NCBI RefSeq assembly: GCF_001458115.1
Contig: NZ_CZRP01000012.1
Location: forward strand, 1 to 64,000
Reading direction: 5' to 3'
DNA length: 64,000 nucleotides
Origin: Gracilibacillus massiliensis
GTDB taxonomy: Bacteria; Bacillota; Bacilli; Bacillales; Amphibacillaceae
Position 1 is the stretch's first letter. Each line of letters begins with the position of its first letter. Position numbers and translations under genes: made by a program. Below, one piece after another: positions 26,209 through 34,299 of this stretch. Under the pieces are notes generated by a model, which saw only the letters and a program-made list of their open reading frames with translations, did no database searches and was not told the DNA's origin.

Positions 26209-27204
26209 ATGAATATAACAATTTATGATGTAGCAAGAGAAGCAAACGTCTCCATGGCTACGGTATCACGTGTTGTCAACGGAAACCCGAACGTAAAACC
26301 GGCAACAAGAAAAAAAGTATTAAACACAATTGAAAGATTAGGATATCGTCCTAATGCAGTCGCTCGTGGACTTGCTAGCAAAAAAACTACAACAGTTGGT
26401 GTTATCATCCCGGATATTTCAAGTATTTTCTTCTCTGAATTAGCTCGAGGTATTGATGATATTGCAACAATGTACAAGTATAATATTATCTTAAGTAACT
26501 CTGACCAAAACAAAGATAAAGAATTACGTCTAATAAATACCATGTTTGAAAAACAAGTGGATGGTTTAATTTATATGGGTGCCACTATTAGTGAAGACCA
26601 TGTACATCAACTTAAAACATCACCAGTACCTGTAGCATTAGCTGCTTCTATCGATTCTAGTGAAACGATTCCTGCGGTAAATATTGATTATGAACAAGCT
26701 GCATATGAGGCGACGTCTTTATTGATTGAAAATGGCACAAAACATCCAATCTATGTAACTGGGGAAGAAGACTCAGTTGTTAATACTAAAAAATATGATG
26801 GATATGTAAAAGCAATTAAAGAACATAATAAAGAAGTCAATGAAGAATACATTATTTCTGCAGAATTCTCACATGAATCAGGTGTTGAAGCCGCAGAAAA
26901 AATACTTAAAATAAAAAATTATCCAAAAGCTATATTTGCTGCTACCGATGAAATGGCAGTAGGTATCATTCATGGAATGCAAGACAACGGGGTGAAAGTA
27001 CCTGAAGATGTAGAAGTATTTGGTTTTGATAATACACGTTTAGCAACAATGGTGCGTCCAACGCTTTCAACTGTAGTGCAACCAATGTATGACATTGGAG
27101 CTGTTGCAATGCGTCTATTGACGAAATTTATGAATAAAGAAACCGTTGAAGAGCAAAATGTAGTTTTGCCACATCAAATTGTTAAAAGAAACTCAACAAA
27201 ATAA
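26209..27204 (+). CDS. ccpA: Catabolite control protein A
   Basis: 331 residues, LacI family. The N-terminal helix-turn-helix and hinge helix are [24 protein letters not shown] and [13 protein letters not shown]; the periplasmic-binding-like core has [20 protein letters not shown]. With HPr(Ser-P), CcpA binds cre sites and sets carbon catabolite control, including acetate and acetoin metabolism (acu genes and ackA are in this window). The start at 26209 follows TTGGAGG; an earlier in-frame start at 26194 is unlikely. Position between aroA and motPS matches B. subtilis. A terminator follows. Confidence 0.94.
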   Translation: MNITIYDVAREANVSMATVSRVVNGNPNVKPATRKKVLNTIERLGYRPNAVARGLASKKTTTVGVIIPDISSIFFSELARGIDDIATMYKYNIILSNSDQNKDKELRLINTMFEKQVDGLIYMGATISEDHVHQLKTSPVPVALAASIDSSETIPAVNIDYEQAAYEATSLLIENGTKHPIYVTGEEDSVVNTKKYDGYVKAIKEHNKEVNEEYIISAEFSHESGVEAAEKILKIKNYPKAIFAATDEMAVGIIHGMQDNGVKVPEDVEVFGFDNTRLATMVRPTLSTVVQPMYDIGAVAMRLLTKFMNKETVEEQNVVLPHQIVKRNSTK

Positions 27205-27222
27205 AAGAAATGCCGATAATAA

Positions 27223-27254
27223 AACTAGGGTGATTAATACACCCTAGTTTTATT
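27223..27254 (+). terminator. Terminator between ccpA and motP
   Basis: ACTAGGGTG, short loop, CACCCTAGT, TTTTATT. The motP start follows 40 bases later. Confidence 0.85.
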
Positions 27255-27289
27255 AATTTTGCGAGCTTTTTACTAGGGAGAGAATACAG

Positions 27290-28114
27290 ATGAATAAAAG
27301 AGATTTATTTACTCCAATCGGTATAACAGTTGGATTTTTAATGATTATGTTTGGAATCGTAAGTAGTGGTGGAATGGGAGGATTTGTAGGTTTTGTGCAA
27401 GGATCCTCTGCATTAATTGTACTTGGAGGTTTACTAGCAGCACTACTTGTTAACTTTAATATAAAACAAATGAAAACGACTAAATATGTGCTTCAGGAAG
27501 CTTTTAAACAGAATGATCATGATTTAGCCGATTTGATAGAATTATTTGAAAGACTTTCTGAGCGAGCAAGACGTGAAGGCTTGTTAGCGCTTGAAAATGA
27601 ATTGGATGAGGTTGAAGATCCATACATACGAAAAGGTGTTTTGCTTGCTATTGATGGGATTGAGCCAGAAGTAATCAATGATATTATGAATGCTGAAATA
27701 GATGCAATGGAAGATCGTCATTATCGCGGTCGTCTTATCATCGAAAAAGCAGGAGAATATGCTCCAGCTTGGGGGATGATTGGTACATTAATTGGTTTAA
27801 TATTAATGTTGCAGAATCTCGAAGATCCTACCACTTTAGGTCCCAGTATGGCAGTTGCCTTATTAACGACATTCTATGGTTCTGTATTAGCCAACTTGGT
27901 GTTCACACCAATGGCTGGGAAGCTAGAAACGAAAACGAGTGAAGAAGTCTTTATGAAACAGGTAATCATTGAAGGTGTCATTGGTGTACAATCTGGACAA
28001 AATCCAAGAATTTTAAAGGAAAAATTAAGTGCCTTTTTATCAGATAAAATGAAGAATAATAAAGTTGTAGAAGAAGAGGAGAACTATACGGAGGAATCCT
28101 TTAATGAAGCGTAG
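27290..28114 (+). CDS. motP: Flagellar motor stator protein MotP (MotA family)
   Basis: 274 residues, MotA/TolQ/ExbB family with four predicted helices (two near residues 10-60, two near 150-210), and the cytoplasmic loop between. The conserved segment AGEYAPAWGMIGTLIGLILMLQNL and the PSMAVALLTTFYGSVLANLVF stretch are typical. MotP with MotS forms the Na+-driven stator of Bacillus, found beside ccpA, as here. The start follows TAGGGAGAG. The gene overlaps motS by 11 bases, so synthesis is coupled. Confidence 0.92.
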   Translation: MNKRDLFTPIGITVGFLMIMFGIVSSGGMGGFVGFVQGSSALIVLGGLLAALLVNFNIKQMKTTKYVLQEAFKQNDHDLADLIELFERLSERARREGLLALENELDEVEDPYIRKGVLLAIDGIEPEVINDIMNAEIDAMEDRHYRGRLIIEKAGEYAPAWGMIGTLIGLILMLQNLEDPTTLGPSMAVALLTTFYGSVLANLVFTPMAGKLETKTSEEVFMKQVIIEGVIGVQSGQNPRILKEKLSAFLSDKMKNNKVVEEEENYTEESFNEA

Positions 28115-28892
28115 GAATAAACGTCCAGAAAGTAAAGGCGCACCAAAGTGGATGACAACCTATTCAGATATGGTAACACTAATACTGGTATTCTTTGTTT
28201 TATTATTTTCGATGTCACAAATAGATGCAGAGAAATTCAGAGCAATTGCTGAGGCTTTTCGAAGTGAAACAATATTTGAAGCCATGCCATCTATTATTGA
28301 AGAACAACATCCAACAGAAAATACCGAAGTGTTGAAAGAAGAAGAGAATGATGATAAGCAAGAAGATACCACTCCGGCTGACGATGAACAGAATGGTTCA
28401 GAACAAAATGCGGTTACAAAAACACCTGAACAAGACGAATTGGATGAACTATTAGCAGAAGTGGAAAACTTTTTAAATGAGAATGATCTAAATCAAGTGA
28501 TTTCGGCTACTCGAACAGATCAGGGGGTTGTATTGGTCTTACAAGAAAGTGTTCTATTTGATACCGGAGAAGCTGATGTACTTAATCCGGCTAAGCCTTT
28601 CTTAAATAAGGTGAGCACATTACTTTCCAATATACCAAATGAAGTAAGGGTGGAAGGTCATACGGATGATCGACCGATTGCTAGTTATCGATATCCTTCC
28701 AACTGGGAATTGTCTGGTGCACGAGCAAGCAGTGTTATTCGCCATATATTAGAGTCGAATGATTTTAATGAGTCTCGTTTTATTGCAGCTGGCTTTGGTG
28801 ATACTAGACCAGTAGCATCAAATGATTCTGAAGAAGGTTGGAGTGCAAATCGAAGGGTAGAAATTGTCATTTTAGATTCAGAACAAGATTGA
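28104..28892 (+). CDS. motS: Flagellar motor stator protein MotS (MotB family)
   Basis: 262 residues. A short basic N-terminus precedes the single transmembrane helix with the ion-binding Asp (PKWMTTYSDMVTLILVFFVLLFSMS). An acidic, low-complexity linker (about 70-115) follows, and then an OmpA/MotB peptidoglycan-binding domain (VEGHTDDRPI, NWELSGARASSVIRHI, ANRRVEIVI). The valine/leucine context after the Asp is compatible with the Na+-coupled MotS group. A GGAGGAATCC site inside motP drives the start. An imperfect hairpin at 28931 follows. Confidence 0.92.
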   Translation: MKRRNKRPESKGAPKWMTTYSDMVTLILVFFVLLFSMSQIDAEKFRAIAEAFRSETIFEAMPSIIEEQHPTENTEVLKEEENDDKQEDTTPADDEQNGSEQNAVTKTPEQDELDELLAEVENFLNENDLNQVISATRTDQGVVLVLQESVLFDTGEADVLNPAKPFLNKVSTLLSNIPNEVRVEGHTDDRPIASYRYPSNWELSGARASSVIRHILESNDFNESRFIAAGFGDTRPVASNDSEEGWSANRRVEIVILDSEQD

Positions 28893-28930
28893 GCATGAAA
28901 AGAGATTGGGACAAAAGAATATTTAAATAG

Positions 28931-28982
28931 AAAAATCCAAACGATTTCGAAAGCTAAAGCTATTCGGATCGTTTGGATTTTA
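28931..28982. terminator. Hairpin after motS, TCCAAACGA family
   Basis: AAAATCCAAACGA and TCGTTTGGATTTT enclose a smaller hairpin (AAGC TAAAGCT). It terminates motS and abuts repeat copy D. It is the second of three related stems (9656, 28931, 58621). Confidence 0.7.
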
Positions 28983-29500
28983 TTCGTAGTAGAAAGGTAC
29001 TACGCAACAATGGATGTATATTTAATAGAAAAAGTGGTAATTTTGAAATGTGTTATTGACTAATAAACCGCTCCGGCTGCCCACTTTCCTTTCCGTGGTT
29101 TTTTCCCTTCAGCTAACTTTTCCAAGCAAAGATCGCTTGAAAAAGTGGATATTCAGGTAAAAAGTTACCACAGGAGTGAAAGTGGGCGGCCTACGCTAAT
29201 ATATTTGTTCTACAACTACTGTAACAGATAGCATTTTGAGCGGTTTCTTCAATCAACGAATTTATAAAATGAGAGAAAAGGCATAATGCTATCTTATACT
29301 AGCGTTGTAGAATATCAAATTAGCGTAGGCGTCCGCTTTTACTCCTACGGGATGTTTTTATCCGAAGATCCACTTTGGTAAGCGATCTTTGCTTACCAAA
29401 GTTAGCTGAGGAGAAAAACCCGTGGAAAGACCAGCTATGGAAAGTCAACCCTAAAAACCTTAATGTTTCAAATGATTTTTTGTCTAAAAAAAGGCATGCG

Positions 29501-29529
29501 AAAATACACCTCCTTGGAGAGGTGTTTTA
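29501..29529 (-). terminator. Hairpin after the IS110 transposase
   Basis: Read on the minus strand, AAAACACCTCTCC pairs with GGAGGTGTATTTT just after the transposase stop. It probably ends the transposase transcript inside the element. Confidence 0.7.
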
Positions 29530-29553
29530 AAAGGAAAGTATGTTCGGTATTGC

Positions 29554-30744
29554 TTATTTCATATGTGGTTCATATGGTTTGTTGTCTCGTAATATGGCAA
29601 AAATAATATGTGTTAGCTTTCTAGCTACTGCTCCAACAGCTACATAATGCCCTTTTCCATTATCTCTTAATTTATTGTAAAACTGTGATAATGCCGGATC
29701 ACACTGACTTGCTGAAAAAGCTGCTCCCCAAATAGCCCTTCTCAGATAAGGAGAACCTCTTTTGGAGATATGCACTTCAGTGGCGTTAAATTTACCAGAT
29801 TGTTTCACCGCAGGATCTAGCCCTGCAAAGGCAACTAATTGTGCTGGTCGATCAAAACGTTTTATCGAGCCAATTTCACCTATGATAACCGCAGTTGTAA
29901 CATCTCCAATGCCATTTATAGTTGGTAAATAAGTTGCTTGTTGTTGGATGAGAGTGGACAGTTTTTCGTCAATTTGTTGGATTTGACGATCTAGTAAAGA
30001 AAGTTGTTCAAGTAAGAGATGGATTTGTGTTCGAAAAGAATCTGTGCCCATTGTAATACCAAAGCTTTCTGCTGCTGATTCTTTTATCTGTGTCGCTTTT
30101 TTGCGTGCTCTTTTTTTACCATATGCTCGGTTACTGGCCTCATTTAAAAATGTTGCCAAGCTGTCTGTGTCAATGCTTTGTATGTCTTCTGGCATTGGAT
30201 AATGAAAAAGTAATTCAGAGGAAGATGCACCGAACACTTCAGAAAACAGATCCTCATATTCTGGGAAAATCTGATCAAGAAGAGTGATGACCTTTCGTTT
30301 GATATCAGAACTTTGATCTACCAGGGAATAACGCAATCTTTCCAAATGCCTAATCTGAAGCAACTCTTCTTCAAGAAAAGGGGTTGCTTCTGGTGCATCG
30401 ATACGAATAACTTGTGCAATGAGAAAAGCATCACGAGTATCTGTTTTTGTCTTTCGTATATAAAAGTTTCGTAAAGCGTCCGATTGTAAAGGATTGAAGG
30501 CCGTTACCTTAAAACCAAGCTGGGAAAGAAAAGTGAACACAGAAATCCAATAATGTCCGGTTGCTTCTAACCCACAAACACAGTTATCAGGAGTGAGTTG
30601 ATGCTTGTTTATAAAGGTTAACAACTTGTCACTGCCAGGTTTTGAATTCGAAAAACGTAGGGTTTTTCCTATTGATTTCCCTTGCTGGTCGATCAACCCA
30701 GCTTCGTGTTCTTTTTTAGCAATGTCAATTCCTAAATAGTACAT
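29554..30744 (-). CDS. IS110-family transposase (DEDD RuvC-like recombinase)
   Basis: 396 residues, full length. The N-terminal DEDD domain shows MYYLGIDIAKKEH (Asp), CGLEATGHYW (Glu) and KTDTRDAFLIA (Asp pair). The C-terminal transposase_20 domain has LPTINGIGDVTTAVIIGEIG, FAGLDPAVKQSGKF and ISKRGSPYLRRAIW, the segment that carries the catalytic serine in this family. Such enzymes join donor and target DNA guided by an element-encoded bridge RNA. The ATG follows AGGTGGTG. No stop codons or frameshifts, so it looks active. Confidence 0.95.
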   Translation of the reverse strand: MYYLGIDIAKKEHEAGLIDQQGKSIGKTLRFSNSKPGSDKLLTFINKHQLTPDNCVCGLEATGHYWISVFTFLSQLGFKVTAFNPLQSDALRNFYIRKTKTDTRDAFLIAQVIRIDAPEATPFLEEELLQIRHLERLRYSLVDQSSDIKRKVITLLDQIFPEYEDLFSEVFGASSSELLFHYPMPEDIQSIDTDSLATFLNEASNRAYGKKRARKKATQIKESAAESFGITMGTDSFRTQIHLLLEQLSLLDRQIQQIDEKLSTLIQQQATYLPTINGIGDVTTAVIIGEIGSIKRFDRPAQLVAFAGLDPAVKQSGKFNATEVHISKRGSPYLRRAIWGAAFSASQCDPALSQFYNKLRDNGKGHYVAVGAVARKLTHIIFAILRDNKPYEPHMK

Positions 30745-30779
30745 GTAAACACCACCTATATGATAGATTAATCAGAAAA

Positions 30780-30962
30780 GAGGAACCCTCCACTTCTTTA
30801 TAGATATCCATCCTCGTTCGATATTCGACAACATTTGTGTCATCCAGCTGATACGAACCATTCTATAAAGAAGGAGGCATCAGACTTTCCGACGAAGACA
30901 ATGCTTCAAGGGAAGAAACGATACCTCCATCTGATTACCTCCATTATACAATGTAATGGAGA
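30780..30962 (-). ncRNA. Predicted bridge RNA of the IS110 element
   Basis: On the transposase strand this region forms, 5' to 3', a hairpin (30961-30939), a first stem-loop closed by GGAGGTATC/GATGCCTCC (30928-30920 with 30881-30873), and a second closed by CTTCTTTATAGA/TCTATAAAGAAG (30873-30862 with 30804-30793). The first loop contains CTTCCCT (left target plus core) and GGAAAG (complement of core plus right target). The second contains AGCTGG (as in the element's right end) and ATATCGAACGAG (10 of 12 with the complement of its left end). Order and content fit IS621-type target- and donor-binding loops. Confidence 0.72.
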
Positions 30963-31128
30963 TACCTTAAAATTAAGGTTACCTATATCATACGAGGGAA
31001 GCGGACAAGCCGTAGCGGTTTCTAAGCACACACATCATGTCAAAATTACTACATCATTTATTGCGCAGTATCCGTATATTAACTAACAATGCATAGCGAT
31101 TGTTAGTGTTTTAAGTTAAGAACAACAT

Positions 31129-32298
31129 TTATGTCTTATCCCCTTTTTTATTTTCAATAAATTTTAATACTTGTTTATACATTTTTTTGTTGTTTTCGCT
31201 AATTTCTGCTCTCCTCGGTATGTCGCGATAGAAAGTTTCTGAATCTTGCCAACTTGTTGGAAGGGCAACTGGGGATAACGGCTCCCATTTATTCAACCAG
31301 TCTTTAGTTATACTACCTTGAAAAATCGCATTCTCTTCAGTCATAACCTTCCATAGTTGCGACCATGCTCTCGGCACAACTTTCCAAATGTCATATCCAC
31401 CACCACCTAAAGCCACCCATTTACCATTACAATATTGATGGGCAAGATTATGTATAATCACAGGAATTTGTTCAAAAATATCCAAAGTACAATGGAGGTG
31501 TGTTAATGGATCTAATGCATGTGCATCCACTCCGTGTTGACTTACAATAATATCAGGTTGAAAATAGGCCGTTATTTCTTCTAGACTATTTTTAAAAACT
31601 TCCAAATAGGAGTCATCCTCTGTAAATGCATCTAAAGGGAAGTTAAACGAATAACCAAATCCATCCTTCACACCACGTTCACTTGTTTTACCTGTACCAG
31701 GATATAAATATCTCCCTGTTTCATGAAAAGATACAGTACATACATTAGGATCATCATAAAAGCAATGTTGCACACCATCTCCATGATGTGCATCTGTATC
31801 AATATATAAAACTTTCAGATTGTAATGATCTCTGATATATTTTATAGTTATTGCAATATCATTAAAAATACAGAATCCTGATGCACGTGTAGGAAATCCA
31901 TGATGCAATCCACCCGCTAGATTTAAGGCGTGTTTTACCTTTCCTGATAACACCTGGGAACATGCTTCAAGTGAACCACTTACTGTCATGAGAGATGCTT
32001 CGTACATATTAGAAAAGCTAGGTGTATCATGCGTGCCAATTCCATATTTATGTGGATCAATTCGCTTTCCTTCACTAGCTTGTTTGACAGCCTCTATATA
32101 ATCCTTAGAATGTACAGACAAAACGTATTCTTCTTCCATGAGCTGTGGAGCAATGATTTGTTTTTCAGATAATGACTTGCTCATTACTAATAAATCTTTT
32201 GTTAAGAGCAAGCGATTCTGATTGAAGGGATGCTCTTCATGAAAAGAATAACGTAAGAAGTCATCGGTATAAATAAAAGCTGCGTGCTTAGAATTCAT
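31129..32298 (-). CDS. acuC: Acetoin utilization protein AcuC, histone deacetylase-like
   Basis: About 389 residues, class I histone deacetylase fold. Zn-site and catalytic motifs are visible: LAGGLHHGFPTRASGFCIFND, VLYIDTDAHHGDGVQ, VSFHETGRYLYPGTG and ALGGGGYD. With AcuA it controls acetyl-CoA synthetase by lysine deacetylation. The start given is the ATG six bases after GGGAGG; the overlap with the end of acuB (11 bases) suggests coupling. A longer in-frame upstream extension (to 32358) lies inside acuB and is unlikely. Confidence 0.92.
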   Translation of the reverse strand: MNSKHAAFIYTDDFLRYSFHEEHPFNQNRLLLTKDLLVMSKSLSEKQIIAPQLMEEEYVLSVHSKDYIEAVKQASEGKRIDPHKYGIGTHDTPSFSNMYEASLMTVSGSLEACSQVLSGKVKHALNLAGGLHHGFPTRASGFCIFNDIAITIKYIRDHYNLKVLYIDTDAHHGDGVQHCFYDDPNVCTVSFHETGRYLYPGTGKTSERGVKDGFGYSFNFPLDAFTEDDSYLEVFKNSLEEITAYFQPDIIVSQHGVDAHALDPLTHLHCTLDIFEQIPVIIHNLAHQYCNGKWVALGGGGYDIWKVVPRAWSQLWKVMTEENAIFQGSITKDWLNKWEPLSPVALPTSWQDSETFYRDIPRRAEISENNKKMYKQVLKFIENKKGDKT

Positions 32299-32938
32299 CA
32301 TTATCCTCCCTATATGGATATAAAATTTGATATTCAGAGTCTTTGAAATCATTGACAATTGGGAGAGGATTCATTGTTTGAATTCGGAAGACAAGCACTT
32401 TGTATCCAGGACTTTCAGGATCAGGATAACTGTAAACGGATACAATTTTGATATTTCTTTTTGTGAAGTACTGACATACATCTGATAAGACACCAATTTG
32501 ATCGGGAACTTTGATCTCTAATTGTGTACTAGGCGAATGGGTACCAGTTAATTGGATAAAGGCATACAACATATCTTTCTCTGTAACAATTCCAACTAAT
32601 TTCTTATTTTTCACAACTGGTAAGCAAGCGAATTCTTTTTGATAGAAAATAGTTGCAACTTCTTCAAAGAATTCATATGGATGGGTTGTTACAACAGGTG
32701 TGGTCATAATTTCTTTAATGGAACGTGCTAATATTTCTTTGTTATAATTGTCATCTAATAAAGAAGGACTGGCATCTTTTACATCTCGATCTGAAACAAT
32801 ACCAATAACGTTATTTTCACTATTAATAATAGGTATATGTCGGATATGATTTTCTTGTAATACATATAAAGCTTCTTGAACTGTTGCTTCTGCAGTTAAT
32901 GTGATCACATTGGTTTTCATAATATCTTTGACTAACAT
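32288..32938 (-). CDS. acuB: Acetoin utilization protein AcuB, CBS-pair and ACT domains
   Basis: 216 residues. Two CBS motifs (MLVKDIMKTNVITLTAEATVQEAL near the start; IKEIMTTPVVTTHPYEFFEEV about 76-96) precede an ACT domain (QLEIKVPDQIGVLSDVCQYFTKRNIKIVSV). CBS pairs usually bind adenine nucleotides, suggesting an energy-sensing role in the acu system; the molecular role of AcuB is not well established. It lies between acuA (12 bases upstream) and acuC (overlap), so the three genes form one operon. Confidence 0.92.
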   Translation of the reverse strand: MLVKDIMKTNVITLTAEATVQEALYVLQENHIRHIPIINSENNVIGIVSDRDVKDASPSLLDDNYNKEILARSIKEIMTTPVVTTHPYEFFEEVATIFYQKEFACLPVVKNKKLVGIVTEKDMLYAFIQLTGTHSPSTQLEIKVPDQIGVLSDVCQYFTKRNIKIVSVYSYPDPESPGYKVLVFRIQTMNPLPIVNDFKDSEYQILYPYREDNDEF

Positions 32939-32950
32939 ATATTCACTCCT

Positions 32951-33571
32951 TTAGGATAAAAATCGAAGTCGATCAAATAACTCTTTATCCTTTTTATCAA
33001 CATGTTTTCCGATACGAACCATCAAACAATTGGCAGGATGTGCCATTATTTCAGGTTCATTAGTAGGTGCAGGATAAAGGTCACCTGACATCATCATTTT
33101 CTCCATGATTTTACGATAATCCCATACGCTTAATTGTGAGTAATTTAAATCCCAGTGCCAATAGTATTCAGTGGATAGAATGATGTAATTTTCCATGTTT
33201 TCGTCTTTCATGGAAAGTTCAATTAATCGTGATGCTAATTTATTTCCGCGATAAGCTGTTGCAATTTCGATTGCTCCTAATTCTAAAATATTGTCATAAG
33301 GATATTTTGACCAGCGTTCGATTGGATCGGGATGAAGATAGGTGACGTATCCGATAACCTCTTGGTCAGCAGTTGCAATATAAACTCTTGCCTCAGGTAA
33401 AGTGGAGATTTCTATTAATGCGTCTAATTGTTCTTTTGGTGGTCGAAATGCTGTAAGTTCCATATTCATTGTTAGGCTTGTTAGTTTTTGAGATGAAACT
33501 GGGCCTTCTAATGTAATATTTATACCATTTGCTTCGACCGATTCACACTGATAAAGCTTTGTATGTTTCAA
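32951..33571 (-). CDS. acuA: Protein acetyltransferase AcuA (GNAT)
   Basis: 206 residues from a TTG (33571), nine bases after GAGGTGGTG, which gives the family start MKHTKLYQ. A longer upstream frame to 33658 has no binding site. GNAT features: ARVYIATADQEVIGYVTYLHPDP, LGAIEIATAYRGNKLASRLIELS (acetyl-CoA pyrophosphate loop YRGNKLA) and the family stretch ILSTEYYWHWDLNYSQLSVWDYRKIMEKMM. AcuA acetylates and silences acetyl-CoA synthetase AcsA. The acsA gene, usually divergent from acuA, is not here; repeat copy E and a PBP gene occupy the place. Confidence 0.92.
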   Translation of the reverse strand: MKHTKLYQCESVEANGINITLEGPVSSQKLTSLTMNMELTAFRPPKEQLDALIEISTLPEARVYIATADQEVIGYVTYLHPDPIERWSKYPYDNILELGAIEIATAYRGNKLASRLIELSMKDENMENYIILSTEYYWHWDLNYSQLSVWDYRKIMEKMMMSGDLYPAPTNEPEIMAHPANCLMVRIGKHVDKKDKELFDRLRFLS

Positions 33572-33672
33572 AAGTTCTATCACCACCTCTAAAAGGATTC
33601 TATCTTCATTATATCGTATAAAAAGACAACTTAACAGCAACACCCCAATCAGCTTCACTATATCGTAAAAAC

Positions 33673-34184
33673 AGGATTATGCGACACTATTGTAGTGGTA
33701 ATTATGAGATATTACATGTTCTTTGCAACCGCTACGGCTGTCCGCTTCCCTTTCCGCGGGTTTTTCTCCTAAGCTAACTTTTTAAGCAAAGTGCGCTTTA
33801 AAAGTGGATCTTCGGATAAAAACATCCCGCAGGAGTGGAAGCCGACGCCTGCGCTTTTTTATAATCTGCAACTCAAGCAAGAATAATCATGTTGGAGTAT
33901 TCACTATTTCCCATCAATTTATCATTATACTACTAATCAATATAAGTTGATTTATTGTATTGTGCAACCATCCAAAATATTAGCATTTGCAATAGTTGTA
34001 GAGTCCCACTAGCGTAGGCGGCCACTTTCCTCCTGTGGGATCGTTTTCCCTTCAGCTAACTTTTCCATGCGGTTTTTGCGTGGAAAAGTTAGCTGAAGGG
34101 AAAACCCCACGGAAAGGGAAGTGGGCAAGCCGGAGCGGTTACTAAGCACATATACCATTTCAAAATTATGTCGTTTAATCTTTC
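33673..34184. repeat. Dispersed palindromic repeat, copy E
   Basis: About 512 bp between AGGATTATGCGACAC and an inverted end CGTTTAATCTTTC. The left arm (about 33728-33858) is of the TCCGCTTCC type and runs from CAACCGCTACGGCTGTCCGC to GACGCCTGCGC; the right arm (about 34012-34140) is of the CCACTTTCC type and runs from AGCGTAGGCGGCCACTTTCC to AAGCCGGAGCGGTT. The arm order is thus inverted relative to copies B and C. It is uninterrupted. It lies where acsA would be expected. Confidence 0.85.
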
Positions 34185-34262
34185 TTTTATGCAGTTTGGT
34201 TCTATTATGCTTTGAGCTTGTAATGAAACATTTACTGGTGTTTTGTGAGCTTGCAATATGAG

Positions 34263-34296
34263 AAAACACTCTTATCTGATGTAGATAAGAGTGTTT
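34263..34296 (-). terminator. Terminator after the class A PBP gene
   Basis: AAACACTCTTATCT and AGATAAGAGTGTTT form a 14-bp perfect stem with a GATGT-type loop, just after the stop at 34300 on the minus strand. Confidence 0.85.
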
Positions 34297-34299
34297 CGT

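Larger units (their letters stand above)
29430..30994 (-). mobile_element. IS110-family insertion sequence in repeat copy D
   Basis: About 1565 bp. The ends are defined by comparing copy D with intact copy C: the left host sequence stops at AAAG (29429) and the right resumes at AGGG (30995), sharing a 2-bp AG, which is CT on the transposase strand. There are no terminal inverted repeats and no longer target duplication, as expected for IS110. One transposase gene is flanked by a 250-base upstream non-coding region and a 124-base downstream one. The long upstream region puts it in the IS110 rather than the IS1111 subgroup. Confidence 0.88.
28996..31073. repeat. Dispersed palindromic repeat, copy D, interrupted by IS110-family element
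   Basis: The left end begins near GGTACTACGCAACAA and the right end closes with TTATTGCGCAGTATCC, an imperfect inverted pair. Left arm about 29072-29200, spacer, then right arm from about 29322. The right arm stops at GTGGAAAG (29429) and resumes at AGGGAAGCGGACAAGCCG (30995 onward). Without the insertion the copy is about 513 bp, like the others. Confidence 0.8.

Noticed and set aside
31079-31113. ACTAACAAT/ATTGTTAGT stem as the acuC terminator
   Set aside because: The stem is AT-rich and the T-run on the acuC side is weak, so it was left out of the feature list.
19970-34184. CRISPR array suggested by many similar repeats
   Set aside because: Copies are about 500 bp, kilobases apart and separated by genes; there are no regular short spacers and no cas genes.
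34009-34269. Short frame on the minus strand overlapping repeat copy E
   Set aside because: It is a by-product of the repeat arm sequence; similar frames occur in copies B and C and are not conserved as proteins.
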